Positions 8,620 through 17,851 of a stretch of 64,000 bases of DNA are shown piece after piece (position 1 is the first letter of the stretch; each line of letters starts with the position of its first letter). A program made the position numbers and the translations under genes. The DNA comes from JAJFJD01 sp965228695 (lineage in GTDB: Bacteria; Pseudomonadota; Alphaproteobacteria; UBA8366), in contig CBDDIB010000002.1 in the NCBI GenBank assembly GCA_965228695.1, positions 1,178,001 through 1,242,000 of the forward strand, given 5' to 3'. The notes beneath the pieces were generated by a model, which was given only the letters and a program-made list of their open reading frames with translations, was not told the DNA's origin and ran no database searches.

Positions 8620-8717
8620 CGGCCGCGGCCGCTACTCCGGGCCTGATTCGTTTTTTCGCGATAAGCTCCGGCTCCATTGTCAGCGGCACTCAGGATGGGT
8701 GTTCGCCGTTCGTGGTA

Positions 8718-9659
8718 TCAAGCGCGGGCGGTTGCGACGGATGGGAATGCCGGGACATCATTTTCGCGGAAAACGGCATCGGCATCCTCGCCCAGGAATA
8801 GCCTGCCCAATTGCCGTTCCAACTCCGGCCGGACGAACCGTTCGGCCGCATTTTGCGGCAGGTTGGTGAGTTCGCCGACGTAGATCGTCTTGCCGTCCGT
8901 GTAGCAGTCGATCCGGATGAACGGAAAATCTTCCGCCAGCCGTTCGCAAAGCCGCAGCATTTCTTCGAGATTTTCCGGCCGCGGATCGCGCGCGTGGGAT
9001 TCGTACTCGCGGCCTTCCTTTACGAATGCGATGGGCAGTTGGTTCCAGGCCGGGGAGTAGTAGTTCTCCGTAAAACGGGTGAACCGGCCGCGTATCACCT
9101 CGATGAGCTGTGGTTTGCCGGAAAAGCAATGGACCTTGTAGTCGACCAGCGCCCCGTCGCCGAAATCGATGAGTTCCTCGACCATGACCCGTTTTTTCAG
9201 GTGCTGGTAGTTGGCCTCTCGGGTGCGCAGGTACAGGTCGTCATGCAGCCATTCGGTGATGTCGTCGCGCGGAATTTCCTGGTTTTCGTCCTCGATCCGG
9301 ATCACGGATCCTGAAGAGTGCGCCGGTTTTACGATGCAGCCGGCAGGAAAATCGTAATTTTGAATGGCTTCCGGGCTGTCCAGCAGCGCGATCGTCCGGG
9401 GGAAACAGCGCCCGATCTTTTTCTCCAGATACGCCTTTACGTCATGTTTGTCGCTGATAATGCGGCGCAACGGTTGATGGAGCGTGCCATCGACCTTTAT
9501 CCGTATCAGGAAATCGTTATAGAGTCTGGGTCGCCGCAGATCCGGAATTCGCCGGTGGCGCAGCAGGAAATGGAGCAAGCCCGCCACGCGATCGCCGAAC
9601 CGATTGCGCGGAATAACCGAAAGAAGAATTGCCCAAATTTTTTTCTGCATTGATTTCAT
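8718..9659 (-). CDS. TupA-like ATP-grasp protein, surface polysaccharide-associated
   Basis: A 313-residue protein of the TupA-like ATP-grasp family, found in capsule and exopolysaccharide gene clusters where it is thought to ligate amino acids or similar groups to sugars such as uronic acids. Supporting segments are RLYNDFL near residue 45, IISDKHDVK near 67, FPAGCIVKPAHSSGS (ATP-grasp lysine) around 103-117, and FIRIDCYTDG with a downstream GELTNLPQNA metal-binding-like end. It is divergent from a glycosyltransferase gene across 228 bases. No secretion signal is present, so it should act in the cytosol on nucleotide sugars or lipid-linked glycans. Confidence 0.75.
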   Translation of the reverse strand: MKSMQKKIWAILLSVIPRNRFGDRVAGLLHFLLRHRRIPDLRRPRLYNDFLIRIKVDGTLHQPLRRIISDKHDVKAYLEKKIGRCFPRTIALLDSPEAIQNYDFPAGCIVKPAHSSGSVIRIEDENQEIPRDDITEWLHDDLYLRTREANYQHLKKRVMVEELIDFGDGALVDYKVHCFSGKPQLIEVIRGRFTRFTENYYSPAWNQLPIAFVKEGREYESHARDPRPENLEEMLRLCERLAEDFPFIRIDCYTDGKTIYVGELTNLPQNAAERFVRPELERQLGRLFLGEDADAVFRENDVPAFPSVATARA

Positions 9660-9771
9660 CTAGTTACGGGCGGTCACCGGAGGAACTGCGGCGGCGAACG
9701 GTGCTGGAGGCATTTTAAAGCGAAGCGCCTGCGTCCGGGACATAATCTATTGAGAACAATTGGGTAATACT

Positions 9772-9800
9772 TTGGCCGTATAGATTGATACGTCTAAATT
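9772..9800 (+). promoter_or_regulatory. possible sigma70-like promoter for the glycosyltransferase gene
   Basis: TTGGCC at 9772-9777 and TAAATT at 9795-9800 are separated by 17 bases, in the AT-rich 228-base divergent gap (9660-9887). The 10-base palindrome CGGTTAACCG at 9858-9867 lies about 20 bases before the ATG at 9888 and could be an operator. Each hexamer matches consensus only partly. Confidence 0.3.
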
Positions 9801-9887
9801 ACTGTCAATGACGGTAGCGAAATACCTGAATTCGATTCATAACTGGACTGAATCGGTCGGTTAACCGGCCCGCAATGATGGAAATCG

Positions 9888-11132
9888 ATGCGCATATTGA
9901 TGCTTCATAACCGCTATTTGGAGCGGGGCGGCGAAGACACGTCTTTCCGAATGGAGGCCGAGCTTCTTCGCAGCAATGGCTGCGAGGTCGTGACCTACGA
10001 AGAGAACAATACGCGGGTCAAGGATATCGGGAGAACCCGAACGGCGTTGGGATCGATCTGGTCGCCGTACTCCTATCGGAAGGTTCGCGACATCCTGCGC
10101 AACGATCGTTTCGACGTGATGCATGTCCAGAATTTCTTTCCGCTGATCTCGCCTTCGGTCTACTACGCGGCATCGCATGAAGGGGTCGCCGTGGTGCAAT
10201 CGCTCCGCAATTTCCGTCTGACCTGCCTGTCGGGAACGTTGTCCAGAAATGGCGGGATCTGCGAGGATTGTGTCGGCAAGGCCGTGCCGTGGCCAGGGGT
10301 CCTGCACCGCTGCTACCGAGGATCCGCCGTCGGATCGTTCGCCGTGGCGTCCATGGTGGCGATCAATAAGGGAATCGGGACCTGGCGCGATGAGGTCGAC
10401 GCCTATATCGCGCTGACTCGGTTTTCGCGCGACAAGTTCGTGGAAATCGGACTGCCTGCCGATAAGGTCCACATCAAGAGCAATTCCATCCATCCGACGC
10501 CCGACATCGGGCCCGGGGGCGGCGGGTATGGCCTTTTCATCGGGCGGCTGGCGCCGGAAAAAGGCGTCGACACGATGCTGGATGCTTGGCAGCGGCTGGA
10601 CACGAAGATTCCCTTGAAAATCGTCGGCACGGGCCCGTTGATGTCCGACGTGGAACGGCGGGCTGAGCAGGACGGAAATGTCGAGGTTCTCGGATGGCAG
10701 GAACCGGCGGACGCCATGCAGCTGATCGGCGAGGCCGAGTTCCTGATTTTTCCGTCGGAGTGGTATGAGGGATGCCCGCGGGTGATTATCGAATCTCTCG
10801 CGAAAGGCACACCGGTTGTTGCGGCGCAGTTGGGTGCCGCCGCGGAAATGATCGAGGACGGCCGGACCGGGTTCATGTTCCGCCCGGGCGACGGCGAAGA
10901 ATTCGCCGCAGCGGTGACCAAGGCGTTTTCGCCGGCAGTGGATCGTGCGTCCATGCGTGCCGCGGCGCGCCAGGATTTCTTGGCCAAATACACGGCCGGC
11001 CGGAATTTCGACCGGTTCATGGAGATTTACCAAGCCGCCATCGACCAGACCCGGCGCAAGAACGGGACACAAGCCGCCGTCGATACGGCTTCCGTGGCGG
11101 GAGAGACCGGCGCGACAGGGCGCCATGCCTGA
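9888..11132 (+). CDS. family 4-type glycosyltransferase
   Basis: A 414-residue GT-B glycosyltransferase. The N-terminal acceptor domain opens with MRILMLHNRYLERGGED, typical of family 4 enzymes. The C-terminal donor domain shows FIGRLAPEKGVDTML around residues 216-230 and the E-x7-E-like nucleotide-sugar site FPSEWYEGCPRVIIESLAKGTPVVA split around 287-312. A cysteine-rich insert (GICEDCVGK) near residue 125, common in this subfamily, may bind metal. It probably transfers a sugar during synthesis of a surface polysaccharide, consistent with the divergent TupA-like gene. Confidence 0.88.
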   Translation: MRILMLHNRYLERGGEDTSFRMEAELLRSNGCEVVTYEENNTRVKDIGRTRTALGSIWSPYSYRKVRDILRNDRFDVMHVQNFFPLISPSVYYAASHEGVAVVQSLRNFRLTCLSGTLSRNGGICEDCVGKAVPWPGVLHRCYRGSAVGSFAVASMVAINKGIGTWRDEVDAYIALTRFSRDKFVEIGLPADKVHIKSNSIHPTPDIGPGGGGYGLFIGRLAPEKGVDTMLDAWQRLDTKIPLKIVGTGPLMSDVERRAEQDGNVEVLGWQEPADAMQLIGEAEFLIFPSEWYEGCPRVIIESLAKGTPVVAAQLGAAAEMIEDGRTGFMFRPGDGEEFAAAVTKAFSPAVDRASMRAAARQDFLAKYTAGRNFDRFMEIYQAAIDQTRRKNGTQAAVDTASVAGETGATGRHA

Positions 11133-11147
11133 TAATTGAGTTCCGGC

Positions 11148-11153
11148 TATAAT
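11148..11153 (+). promoter_or_regulatory. consensus -10 box upstream of TauD copy 2
   Basis: A perfect TATAAT lies 35 bases upstream of the ATG at 11189, in the short gap after the glycosyltransferase gene. No good -35 hexamer is present at 16-18 bases, so it may need an activator. Confidence 0.35.
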
Positions 11154-11188
11154 CGGTCCGGTCAACGATATCGACGGGAACCGACGCC

Positions 11189-12061
11189 ATGACTCCCCAC
11201 AGCGCAAAGACGACCTGGTCCGGAACCGCGCGGCAATTGACCCCCGTTTTTGCCGGTGAAATCACCGGGCTCGATCTGTCGCATCCGCTCTCTGATGCTG
11301 ACTTCGATCGCGTTCGTCGCCTGTTTCTGGAACACGCGGTTCTGGTCTTTCGCGATCAGGATATGGATGACGCGGCGCTGCTCGCCTTTACCGCGCGGTT
11401 CGGCCCGATGGACATCCATCATCTGTCCGAGCACCTCAAGGAATCCCAGCCGGAAATCCGTATCCTCAGCAACGACAAGAAGAATGGCGCGTATGTCGGG
11501 GCGCATAAATCGGGCATGGTCTGGCATACGGATCAGTCGTTCAAGGAGCGGCCGATGTTGGCCACCTTCCTGTTGGGCGACGATTGTCCGCCGAAAGGCG
11601 GGGACACGCAGTTCGCCAACATGACCGCCGCCTACGCGGCGCTGCCGGACGCCATGAAACAGAGGGTCGCCGGGCTCACCGCCGTCCATGACCGCAATTT
11701 CAGCTATGCGGAACGCTATCCCGACCGGCCGCCGCTCACCGCCGAGCAACTGAAGGAGGTGCCGCCCGTATCGCATCCGTTGGTGCGGCGCCATCCGGAG
11801 ACCGGCCGGCCTGGTCTCTTTCTGGCGTTGTCGGATATACGCGACATCGAGGGCATGGAACGGCCGGCGGCACTCGACTTGGTCGAGGAACTGATCGATT
11901 TCGCGACACAGGACGAGTTCCTGTACAGCCACAAATGGCGCAACGGGGATCTCGTGGTCTGGGACAACCGCTGCACCATGCATCGCGCAACGCCCTATGA
12001 TGACCGGCAATATCGCCGCTACATGCGCCGGACCCAGGTGCGGGGCGACCGGCCGGTTTAG
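11189..12061 (+). CDS. TauD/TfdA-family Fe(II)/2-oxoglutarate dioxygenase (copy 2)
   Basis: A 290-residue TauD/TfdA enzyme. Iron ligands are His113 and Asp115 (WHTD) and His265 (TMHR), with the 2-oxoglutarate Arg near 280 before the closing RGDRP. The insert with FKERP and GGDTQFAN matches classical taurine or 2,4-D dioxygenase layout, so the enzyme should be active. It is followed after 53 bases by another dioxygenase of a different subgroup, suggesting a two-gene unit. The two are not recent duplicates: they share only family motifs. Confidence 0.9.
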   Translation: MTPHSAKTTWSGTARQLTPVFAGEITGLDLSHPLSDADFDRVRRLFLEHAVLVFRDQDMDDAALLAFTARFGPMDIHHLSEHLKESQPEIRILSNDKKNGAYVGAHKSGMVWHTDQSFKERPMLATFLLGDDCPPKGGDTQFANMTAAYAALPDAMKQRVAGLTAVHDRNFSYAERYPDRPPLTAEQLKEVPPVSHPLVRRHPETGRPGLFLALSDIRDIEGMERPAALDLVEELIDFATQDEFLYSHKWRNGDLVVWDNRCTMHRATPYDDRQYRRYMRRTQVRGDRPV

Positions 12062-12114
12062 GCTCCCGCCGCGGGTTGCGCTATTCTGGACCGAAGACCT
12101 CTCAGAGGAAGATC

Positions 12115-13143
12115 ATGATCGAAAAACGCGAAACGTCCCTGACCGACCAGTCGGTGTGGGTTCGGTCGGATTTCGAGAATTCGGAAGAGTGGATCGTTCG
12201 GTTGACTTCGGACGATATCGCCGAACTGAGCGACGCCGTGGCGATGGTGAAGCAACGCGGATTGTCCGTACCGGACATTTCCAAGGAAGACTTTGCGTTG
12301 CCGCGGTTCGGCGCGGTTCTGCAGGATGTGAGCGACGAACTGGAAAATGGACGCGGGTTCGTTCTATTGCGGGGCATACCCGTGGACGATTACGCGCCGG
12401 ATGATTTGCGCATCCTCTATTGGGGGATCGGGATCCATCTCGGCGAGGTGATCTCGCAGAACGGGCGCGGCGATCTCATCGGTCATGTCACCGACTTGGG
12501 CTTCGATTGGTCGCAACCGAACGTCCGGGGCTACACGACGAACGCCGGGCTACGGCCGCATAACGACTCTGCGGACCTGGTCGGACTGCTCTGCGTCCAT
12601 CCGGCGCAGCAGGGCGGGGAGAGCATCATCGCGAGCGCGACCGCGATCTTCAATTCGATCCTGCGCGATGCGCCCGAGTGTTTGGACGCGCTCTACGACG
12701 GATTTCACTACGATGTGCGCGGCGAGGGCGTGACGGGCAAAATGACCGAAGTCACCCGCAATCGTGTGCCGGTCTATAGCTATCACAAGGGCCGCATGAG
12801 TTGCCGGTACAATGCGAAGGCGATTGAAACCGCGGCGGACAAGATGGGCGAACCGTTGGCGCAGATGCAGCGTACCGCACTTCGCCTGATCGAGGACCGG
12901 TTCAACGATCCCGCCTGCCACCTGAAGATGGTGTTGCAGCCGGGCGACCTGCAGCTGTTGAACAATTTCGTCGTGCTGCACTCGCGCACGCCCTATGAAG
13001 ACGCCGGTCCGCCTGCTGCCAAACGGCTGCTCCTTCGGTTGTGGATCAATCTTTGGGAAGGCCGCGAATTGGCGCCGGACTTCGCCGATCGCTATAACGC
13101 CGGCGCGCGGCGGGGTGTGCCGGCCCGGGCCTCTGCGCCGTGA
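12115..13143 (+). CDS. TauD/TfdA-family dioxygenase, divergent subgroup (copy 3)
   Basis: A 342-residue dioxygenase. The start at 12115 has an agaggaag ribosome-binding site. Iron ligands are His149 and Asp151 in PHND and His289 in VLHSR; Arg308 is the likely 2-oxoglutarate-binding residue. The long N-terminal domain and the GFVLLRGIPVDDY segment at 81-93 place it with larger TauD-like proteins that are often annotated only as family members. It is convergent with the ornithine-cyclodeaminase-like gene (11-base gap). The substrate is unknown. Confidence 0.87.
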   Translation: MIEKRETSLTDQSVWVRSDFENSEEWIVRLTSDDIAELSDAVAMVKQRGLSVPDISKEDFALPRFGAVLQDVSDELENGRGFVLLRGIPVDDYAPDDLRILYWGIGIHLGEVISQNGRGDLIGHVTDLGFDWSQPNVRGYTTNAGLRPHNDSADLVGLLCVHPAQQGGESIIASATAIFNSILRDAPECLDALYDGFHYDVRGEGVTGKMTEVTRNRVPVYSYHKGRMSCRYNAKAIETAADKMGEPLAQMQRTALRLIEDRFNDPACHLKMVLQPGDLQLLNNFVVLHSRTPYEDAGPPAAKRLLLRLWINLWEGRELAPDFADRYNAGARRGVPARASAP

Positions 13144-13154
13144 AACTTCCCTGA

Positions 13155-14231
13155 TCAGGGATGCACATCCTCGGTGAACCAGTCGGTCGGCAGGTCGCGG
13201 CCCGCGCCGGCCGTGCGTGCGGCTTGGTAAAGGACAGACCCGACGGCGGTGAACTGCACCGCCAGACCCCGCAGGTTTAGGAAACAGGTTATCTCGCCCG
13301 GCGAAGATCGGCCGACGGCGTTGCCCGCCGCGAAGTCGAAAGCCGTCGGCACCGTGGCGAGGAAATCGAGATCGGCCGAGGCCGCCGCCTGCTTGTCCAT
13401 GTCGGGCACATGCAGGCCATGCGTGACGTCGTAGTGCTTGGTCGAGATGCTTTTCGGATCGTGCATCGCCACCCGGTCGCAGGCGCGGATCGCGGCTGGC
13501 GGCAGCTCGCCGTCGCGGATGCAGCCGATATGCATGCCCGGCGCAATCCAGGCCGGATCAAAGACCGGGTCCAGGCTGTTGGTGGCGCAGAGCACGATAT
13601 CCGCGCCGTCGACCGCCTCGGCCGCCGATTCGGCGGCGATCAGGTCGGCATCGATCTGCCCGGCCATCGCGGCGCAGAATTCATGCCGTCGCGCCGCGTT
13701 CGGGCTGAAGCATCGGACGGTCGTAATATTGCGGACGGCGGTCACGGCAAGGAGCTGGCTGCCCGCCTGCCAGCCCGAGCCGAGCAAAGCGACGGTACGG
13801 GCATCGTCGCGCGCCATGTATTTCACGCCGAGGCCGGATGCCGCCGCAACCCGCATGCGCTGCAGCACGCCGTCGGGAAGTATCGCCAGCGGCTCGCCCG
13901 TCACCGTGCTGAACAACAGCACGAGGCCGGTCCATCGGTTTCCCGGCGCCCGGGGCGCCTTCACCCGGCGGCGGCTGCCGCCGATATCGGGCCAGGTCAG
14001 GATGTCGGAGTTGATCCGTACCGACCCCATTTGCAGGCTTGCGACCGTGGCGCTCATCGATTTGAGCTGGTAGGCGGCGTCGGGATCGTCGGTCTTGGTC
14101 AAGATTTCGCCGCGGGTCCCGGCGACCGCGAGGCCGTTGGCGACGTCACCGTATGCCGCGTCGAGCGCCTCGATACAGGCGCGCATGTCCAGCAGGGCCG
14201 CCGCATCGTCGTTGGAGAGCAGGAGCGTCAT
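13155..14231 (-). CDS. ornithine cyclodeaminase/mu-crystallin family enzyme
   Basis: A 358-residue member of the OCD/mu-crystallin family, NAD(P)-dependent enzymes acting on imino or amino acids (ornithine cyclodeaminase, alanine dehydrogenase, delta1-pyrroline-2-carboxylate reductase). The Rossmann motif GSGWQA is at residues 151-156, after the RMRVAAASGLGVKYMA helix that is a family hallmark. The following C-terminal strand-helix pattern is complete. It lies 33 bases downstream of TauD copy 4 on the same strand, so a hydroxylated amino acid could be a shared intermediate; this is inference. Confidence 0.87.
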   Translation of the reverse strand: MTLLLSNDDAAALLDMRACIEALDAAYGDVANGLAVAGTRGEILTKTDDPDAAYQLKSMSATVASLQMGSVRINSDILTWPDIGGSRRRVKAPRAPGNRWTGLVLLFSTVTGEPLAILPDGVLQRMRVAAASGLGVKYMARDDARTVALLGSGWQAGSQLLAVTAVRNITTVRCFSPNAARRHEFCAAMAGQIDADLIAAESAAEAVDGADIVLCATNSLDPVFDPAWIAPGMHIGCIRDGELPPAAIRACDRVAMHDPKSISTKHYDVTHGLHVPDMDKQAAASADLDFLATVPTAFDFAAGNAVGRSSPGEITCFLNLRGLAVQFTAVGSVLYQAARTAGAGRDLPTDWFTEDVHP

Positions 14232-14264
14232 GCCGTGATGTCTGCCGTCGCTTCCCGCACGGGG

Positions 14265-15164
14265 TTAGGCCGCGGCTGCATAGGCCTCGATCGGACTCGC
14301 GCCGATCGCGCAGCGAAACATGATGCGCCGCTCATGCAGCGGATAGTCCTTGCGCCCCGAATGCATCAACCCGCCGCGATTGTCCCACATCAGGGTATCG
14401 CCCACCTGCCATTGGTGTTCCCAATGTTCGGCGCCGGTCCCGGCGGCGTGGATGTGGTCGAACAGCGTCTCCAGGATATCTTCGCTCTCCGCGTCGCCGA
14501 CATTGAGAATCCGCACGGTGATCAGCGGGTTTGCGAAGATCGCCGGCCGGCCGGTCTCCGGATGCCGGCAGACGACCGGATGCGCCACCGTAGGCTCTTC
14601 CTTGGCGTTCTTCGGCAGTTTCGCCGTCAGGGCCTTGGTTTGTGCGTTGCGCTTGTTGCGGCCGAGCGCGAATTCCCCCTTCAAGTCCCTGATCCGCTCC
14701 TTGAAGGCGGCGGGCAGGGTTTCATAGGCCCGGTAGGCACTGGCGAAACAGGTATTGCCGCCGCTCGACGGAATTTCGAGCGCATGAACCGATGTCGCCT
14801 TGACCGGCGGGTCCTCGTAGGAGGAATCGGAATGCCAGCCCTCGCGCAGATTGGTGGTGACGCCCCGGCTCGCCCCCGCCTCATCGAAGTTGCCGTCGTC
14901 ATCCACATTCCGGTTGTAGACGATCTCGGGCACCGTCGGATGCCGGAACGCTGCTTGGATATGCCGACGGAGCGCGCCGAAGCTGGCCGAGTAGTCCACG
15001 AAGGGCTGCGGCTCCAACACAGGGCCGCGAAACAACAGGACCTGGTGGGCTCGGAAGGCTTCTTCAATCTGCGCGACGGTCTCGGCCGTCAGGGGTTTGG
15101 CCAGGTCGACGCCCTTGATCTCGGCGCCCACGTCGCAGCCGGTCGGGTGTACTTCGATGGTCAT
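14265..15164 (-). CDS. TauD/TfdA-family Fe(II)/2-oxoglutarate dioxygenase (copy 4)
   Basis: A 299-residue TauD/TfdA enzyme. His111 and Asp113 in WHSD and His268 in LMHSG are the iron ligands; Arg284 in the MFR segment is the expected 2-oxoglutarate ligand. The ATG at 15164, preceded by a gaggt site, fits the family N-terminus (MTIEVHPTG); a longer open frame upstream to 15482 overlaps the divergent dehydrogenase gene and is not homologous. It probably forms an operon with the downstream OCD-family enzyme. Confidence 0.9.
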   Translation of the reverse strand: MTIEVHPTGCDVGAEIKGVDLAKPLTAETVAQIEEAFRAHQVLLFRGPVLEPQPFVDYSASFGALRRHIQAAFRHPTVPEIVYNRNVDDDGNFDEAGASRGVTTNLREGWHSDSSYEDPPVKATSVHALEIPSSGGNTCFASAYRAYETLPAAFKERIRDLKGEFALGRNKRNAQTKALTAKLPKNAKEEPTVAHPVVCRHPETGRPAIFANPLITVRILNVGDAESEDILETLFDHIHAAGTGAEHWEHQWQVGDTLMWDNRGGLMHSGRKDYPLHERRIMFRCAIGASPIEAYAAAA

Positions 15165-15262
15165 CGCAAGACCTCGCAGTGTCGTGGTTCCGGAATACCC
15201 GAAAACTATACGCCGCCGCCCGGATGCGGCCAAATTCCGATCCTTGGCGCTGCGCCGGCAAT

Positions 15263-15291
15263 TTGGGCGGATTGGGCTCTCGCCATATACT
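15263..15291 (+). promoter_or_regulatory. sigma70-like promoter before hydroxyacid dehydrogenase/flavoprotein genes
   Basis: TTGGGC at 15263-15268 and TATACT at 15286-15291 with a 17-base spacer, 76 bases upstream of the ATG at 15367. The flanks ATTTGGG and CGCCATATACT recur with exactly the same 20-base offset upstream of the acyl-CoA dehydrogenase genes (17850-17880), which supports both as real promoters. Confidence 0.5.
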
Positions 15292-15366
15292 GCGGAGGAA
15301 TGGCGGCAACGCCCGTGGCGGTCGGCCTGGGCTTCCCCTGCAAATTGAAGAAATTTGGGAGGATTC

Positions 15367-16332
15367 ATGAATCCTAGGATAGTTTTTGTGACCGATTTTC
15401 CGGACGCCGCCGATGTTGCGCGCGACATGGCGCCGTCGGGTTTCGACCTCGTCATCGCCCCGGCCCGCAGCGCTGAATACAAGGAGGCGATGCGCGACGC
15501 GGAATTCCTGGTCGGTTTCGTCGACGGATTGGTCGACGAGGAACTTTATACGACCGGCCCCAACCTCAAACTTGTGCAGTTGTTGAGCGCCGGATACGAC
15601 AAGGCTGATCTCGCGGCCGCGCGCGCCGCCAAGGTACCGCTCTCCAACAATGGCGGGGCCAACTCGGTTGCCGTGTCGGAGCACGCGATCCTGCTGGCCC
15701 TGGCCGTATCGCGACAACTCGTCCGCCAGCACACCAGCGTGTCGTCGGGCCGCTGGCGCGGCAACGAAACTCCGCGCGTGCATGAACTGCGCGGCCGCAC
15801 GCTCGGCGTGGTCGGCCTCGGCACCATCGGCAAGAAGACCGCACGCCTCGCCCAGGCCTTCGGCATGGAGGTGATCTATTACGACATCGCCCGGCTGCGC
15901 GAGGATGAAGAAGACGCGCTGAACGTCCGGTTTCGTCTGCTGCGCGAATTACTGCGCCTGTCCGACGTGGTCACGCTGCACACGCCGCTGAATGAGTCCA
16001 CGCACCATCTGATCGGCGCGGAGGAATTGGCGCTGATGAAGCCGTCCTCGATCCTGGTGAACACCGCGCGCGGCCCGGTGATCGACGAGGCCGCCCTGCA
16101 CACGGCGCTGACCACCGGCGTGATTTCGGCCGCCGGGCTGGATGTCTTCGACCAGGAGCCGCCGCAACCGGATAATCCGTTGTTCGGCCTGGAGAACGTG
16201 ATCCTGACCGCGCATCTGGCCGGGCCGACATTTGAAAGCAACACCGCGCGCGTGCGGAACGCTTTCGACAACGTGCAGCGGGTGGCGCGGGGCGAGGCGC
16301 CGTTGTGGGTCGTGCCCGAACTGGAAGACTGA
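15367..16332 (+). CDS. NAD-dependent D-2-hydroxyacid dehydrogenase (second paralogue)
   Basis: A 321-residue cytosolic dehydrogenase. The start at 15367 follows a strong gggagg site. Landmarks are GLGTIG around residues 149-154, NTARGP near 231, the acidic DVFDQEPP segment near 259, and an AHLAG segment that supplies the catalytic His where TPHxAG is usual. All catalytic positions are therefore kept. The gene is followed after 14 bases by a flavoprotein oxidoreductase, suggesting a two-step conversion of a hydroxy or oxo acid. The divergent neighbour is TauD copy 4. Confidence 0.9.
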   Translation: MNPRIVFVTDFPDAADVARDMAPSGFDLVIAPARSAEYKEAMRDAEFLVGFVDGLVDEELYTTGPNLKLVQLLSAGYDKADLAAARAAKVPLSNNGGANSVAVSEHAILLALAVSRQLVRQHTSVSSGRWRGNETPRVHELRGRTLGVVGLGTIGKKTARLAQAFGMEVIYYDIARLREDEEDALNVRFRLLRELLRLSDVVTLHTPLNESTHHLIGAEELALMKPSSILVNTARGPVIDEAALHTALTTGVISAAGLDVFDQEPPQPDNPLFGLENVILTAHLAGPTFESNTARVRNAFDNVQRVARGEAPLWVVPELED

Positions 16333-16346
16333 CGGAGCGAGACGGG

Positions 16347-17840
16347 ATGCAGAACGGAGCAGGGCACGAGCATTTCGCACCCGGGAACTGGGATCACGAA
16401 GCGGATGTGGTCGTTGTCGGATTCGGCGCGGCCGGTGTGGCCGCGGCGGTGACCGCGCACGACCTTGGCGACGACGTGCTGATCCTCGAAAAGGCGCCAG
16501 AAGGCCAGGAAGGCGGCAATACGCGGGTCGCCGGCCAGGGCTATCTCAACACATCCTCGGCGGAAAGCGCGGCGACCTACCTGACCGCGCTGTGCGGTCC
16601 CTATACCGTGCCGGAAAAGATGATCCGCGTCTGGGCCGACGAGATGTGCCGCAACAACGAATGGCTGTCGAGCGTCGGCGGCGATCCGCAGGAGCATCAG
16701 CATCCGCCGGAAGGGATCGAGTTCCCGGACCTGCCGGGCTCCGATTGCGTCCATAAGTTCCACGACGGCCCGACCTACGGCTATTCGCTGACCTGGAAGC
16801 GGTTCGAAAGCCTGGTCAAGGAGCGGCCGATCGAGATTCTCTACGAGACGCCGGGCCGCGAATTGATTCAGAATCGCATCACGCGGGAAATTCTCGGCAT
16901 CCATGCGGAGCAGGACGGCAAGCCGATTACGGTGAAGGCCCGCAAGGCCGTTGTCCTCACGTGCGGCGGTTTCGAGAACAACCAGGAAATGATCCGCAAC
17001 TACCTGCCGGGCATGCCCTATTGCTACACATCGGGCAGCCCCTATAACGAGGGCGACGGGATCACCATGGCGATGGCCGTGGGCGCCGACCTTTGGCACA
17101 TGAACAATTTCGCCGGGCCGTCGATGGCGCTGAAGGTGCCGGAATATCCCACCACCTTTTCGATGCAGGCGCTGCATTTCAGCAAGGTGATGGCGGGCGG
17201 CATGATCGTCGTCGGACCGGACGGAAACCGTTTCGCCGACGAGAAATTCAAGACCCGGCACGGCAAGGTCCCGATGAACGGCAAATGGAAGCCGTTGGCG
17301 ACACCGACGCCGATGTTCCTGGTATTCGATCAGGACATGATGTCGGCCGGTCCGCTTTACGACAAGAACCCGAGCCATGGCTGGAATCCGGTCGTCGACA
17401 AATACGATTGGAGCGACGACAACAGCGCCGAGCTGGCGAAGGGCTGGATCAAGTCCGCGGATACGGTGGCGGAGCTTGCGGAAACGATCGGCCTCGACCC
17501 GTCCGCGCTGGAGGCCACCATCGTCCGGTGGAACGACCATTGCGCCGCCGGCGAGGACGGGGATTTCGGTCGCAAGCTGATGCTTCAGCCGTTGGCGCAG
17601 CCGCCCTTCTACGCCGTTGAGCTGTCGCCGTCGATGCTCAACACGCAGGGCGGGCCGCGCCGGAACGAGCGTAGCGAGGTATTGCAGCCGAACGGCGATC
17701 CGATCCCGCGGCTTTACAGCGCGGGCGAACTCGGCTCGATCTACAGCTACCTCTACCAAGGCACCGGCAACATCGGGGAATGCCTCGGCTTCGGCCGAAT
17801 CGCCGGCCGCAATGCGGCGGCGGAGGCGCCTTGGGACTAG
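16347..17840 (+). CDS. FAD-dependent oxidoreductase of the fumarate reductase/3-ketosteroid dehydrogenase type
   Basis: A 497-residue flavoprotein of the FAD_binding_2 family. The dinucleotide motif VVGFGAAG lies near residues 23-31, followed by GGNTRVAGQGY, typical of fumarate reductase-type proteins. The C-terminal GELGSIYSYLYQGTGNIGE FAD-contacting segment, split across about residues 456-474, is intact. No signal peptide, Tat motif or heme motif is seen, so a soluble cytosolic enzyme is likely, reducing or desaturating an acid. It follows the hydroxyacid dehydrogenase in the same direction. Confidence 0.87.
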   Translation: MQNGAGHEHFAPGNWDHEADVVVVGFGAAGVAAAVTAHDLGDDVLILEKAPEGQEGGNTRVAGQGYLNTSSAESAATYLTALCGPYTVPEKMIRVWADEMCRNNEWLSSVGGDPQEHQHPPEGIEFPDLPGSDCVHKFHDGPTYGYSLTWKRFESLVKERPIEILYETPGRELIQNRITREILGIHAEQDGKPITVKARKAVVLTCGGFENNQEMIRNYLPGMPYCYTSGSPYNEGDGITMAMAVGADLWHMNNFAGPSMALKVPEYPTTFSMQALHFSKVMAGGMIVVGPDGNRFADEKFKTRHGKVPMNGKWKPLATPTPMFLVFDQDMMSAGPLYDKNPSHGWNPVVDKYDWSDDNSAELAKGWIKSADTVAELAETIGLDPSALEATIVRWNDHCAAGEDGDFGRKLMLQPLAQPPFYAVELSPSMLNTQGGPRRNERSEVLQPNGDPIPRLYSAGELGSIYSYLYQGTGNIGECLGFGRIAGRNAAAEAPWD

Positions 17841-17851
17841 CGGGCCGCGAT

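Noticed and set aside
13410..15377. Plus-strand open frame of 655 codons
   Set aside because: Antisense to the ornithine-cyclodeaminase-like and TauD genes; low-complexity charged translation without motifs.
15879..17759. Minus-strand open frame of 626 codons
   Set aside because: Antisense to the hydroxyacid dehydrogenase and flavoprotein genes; no domain seen.
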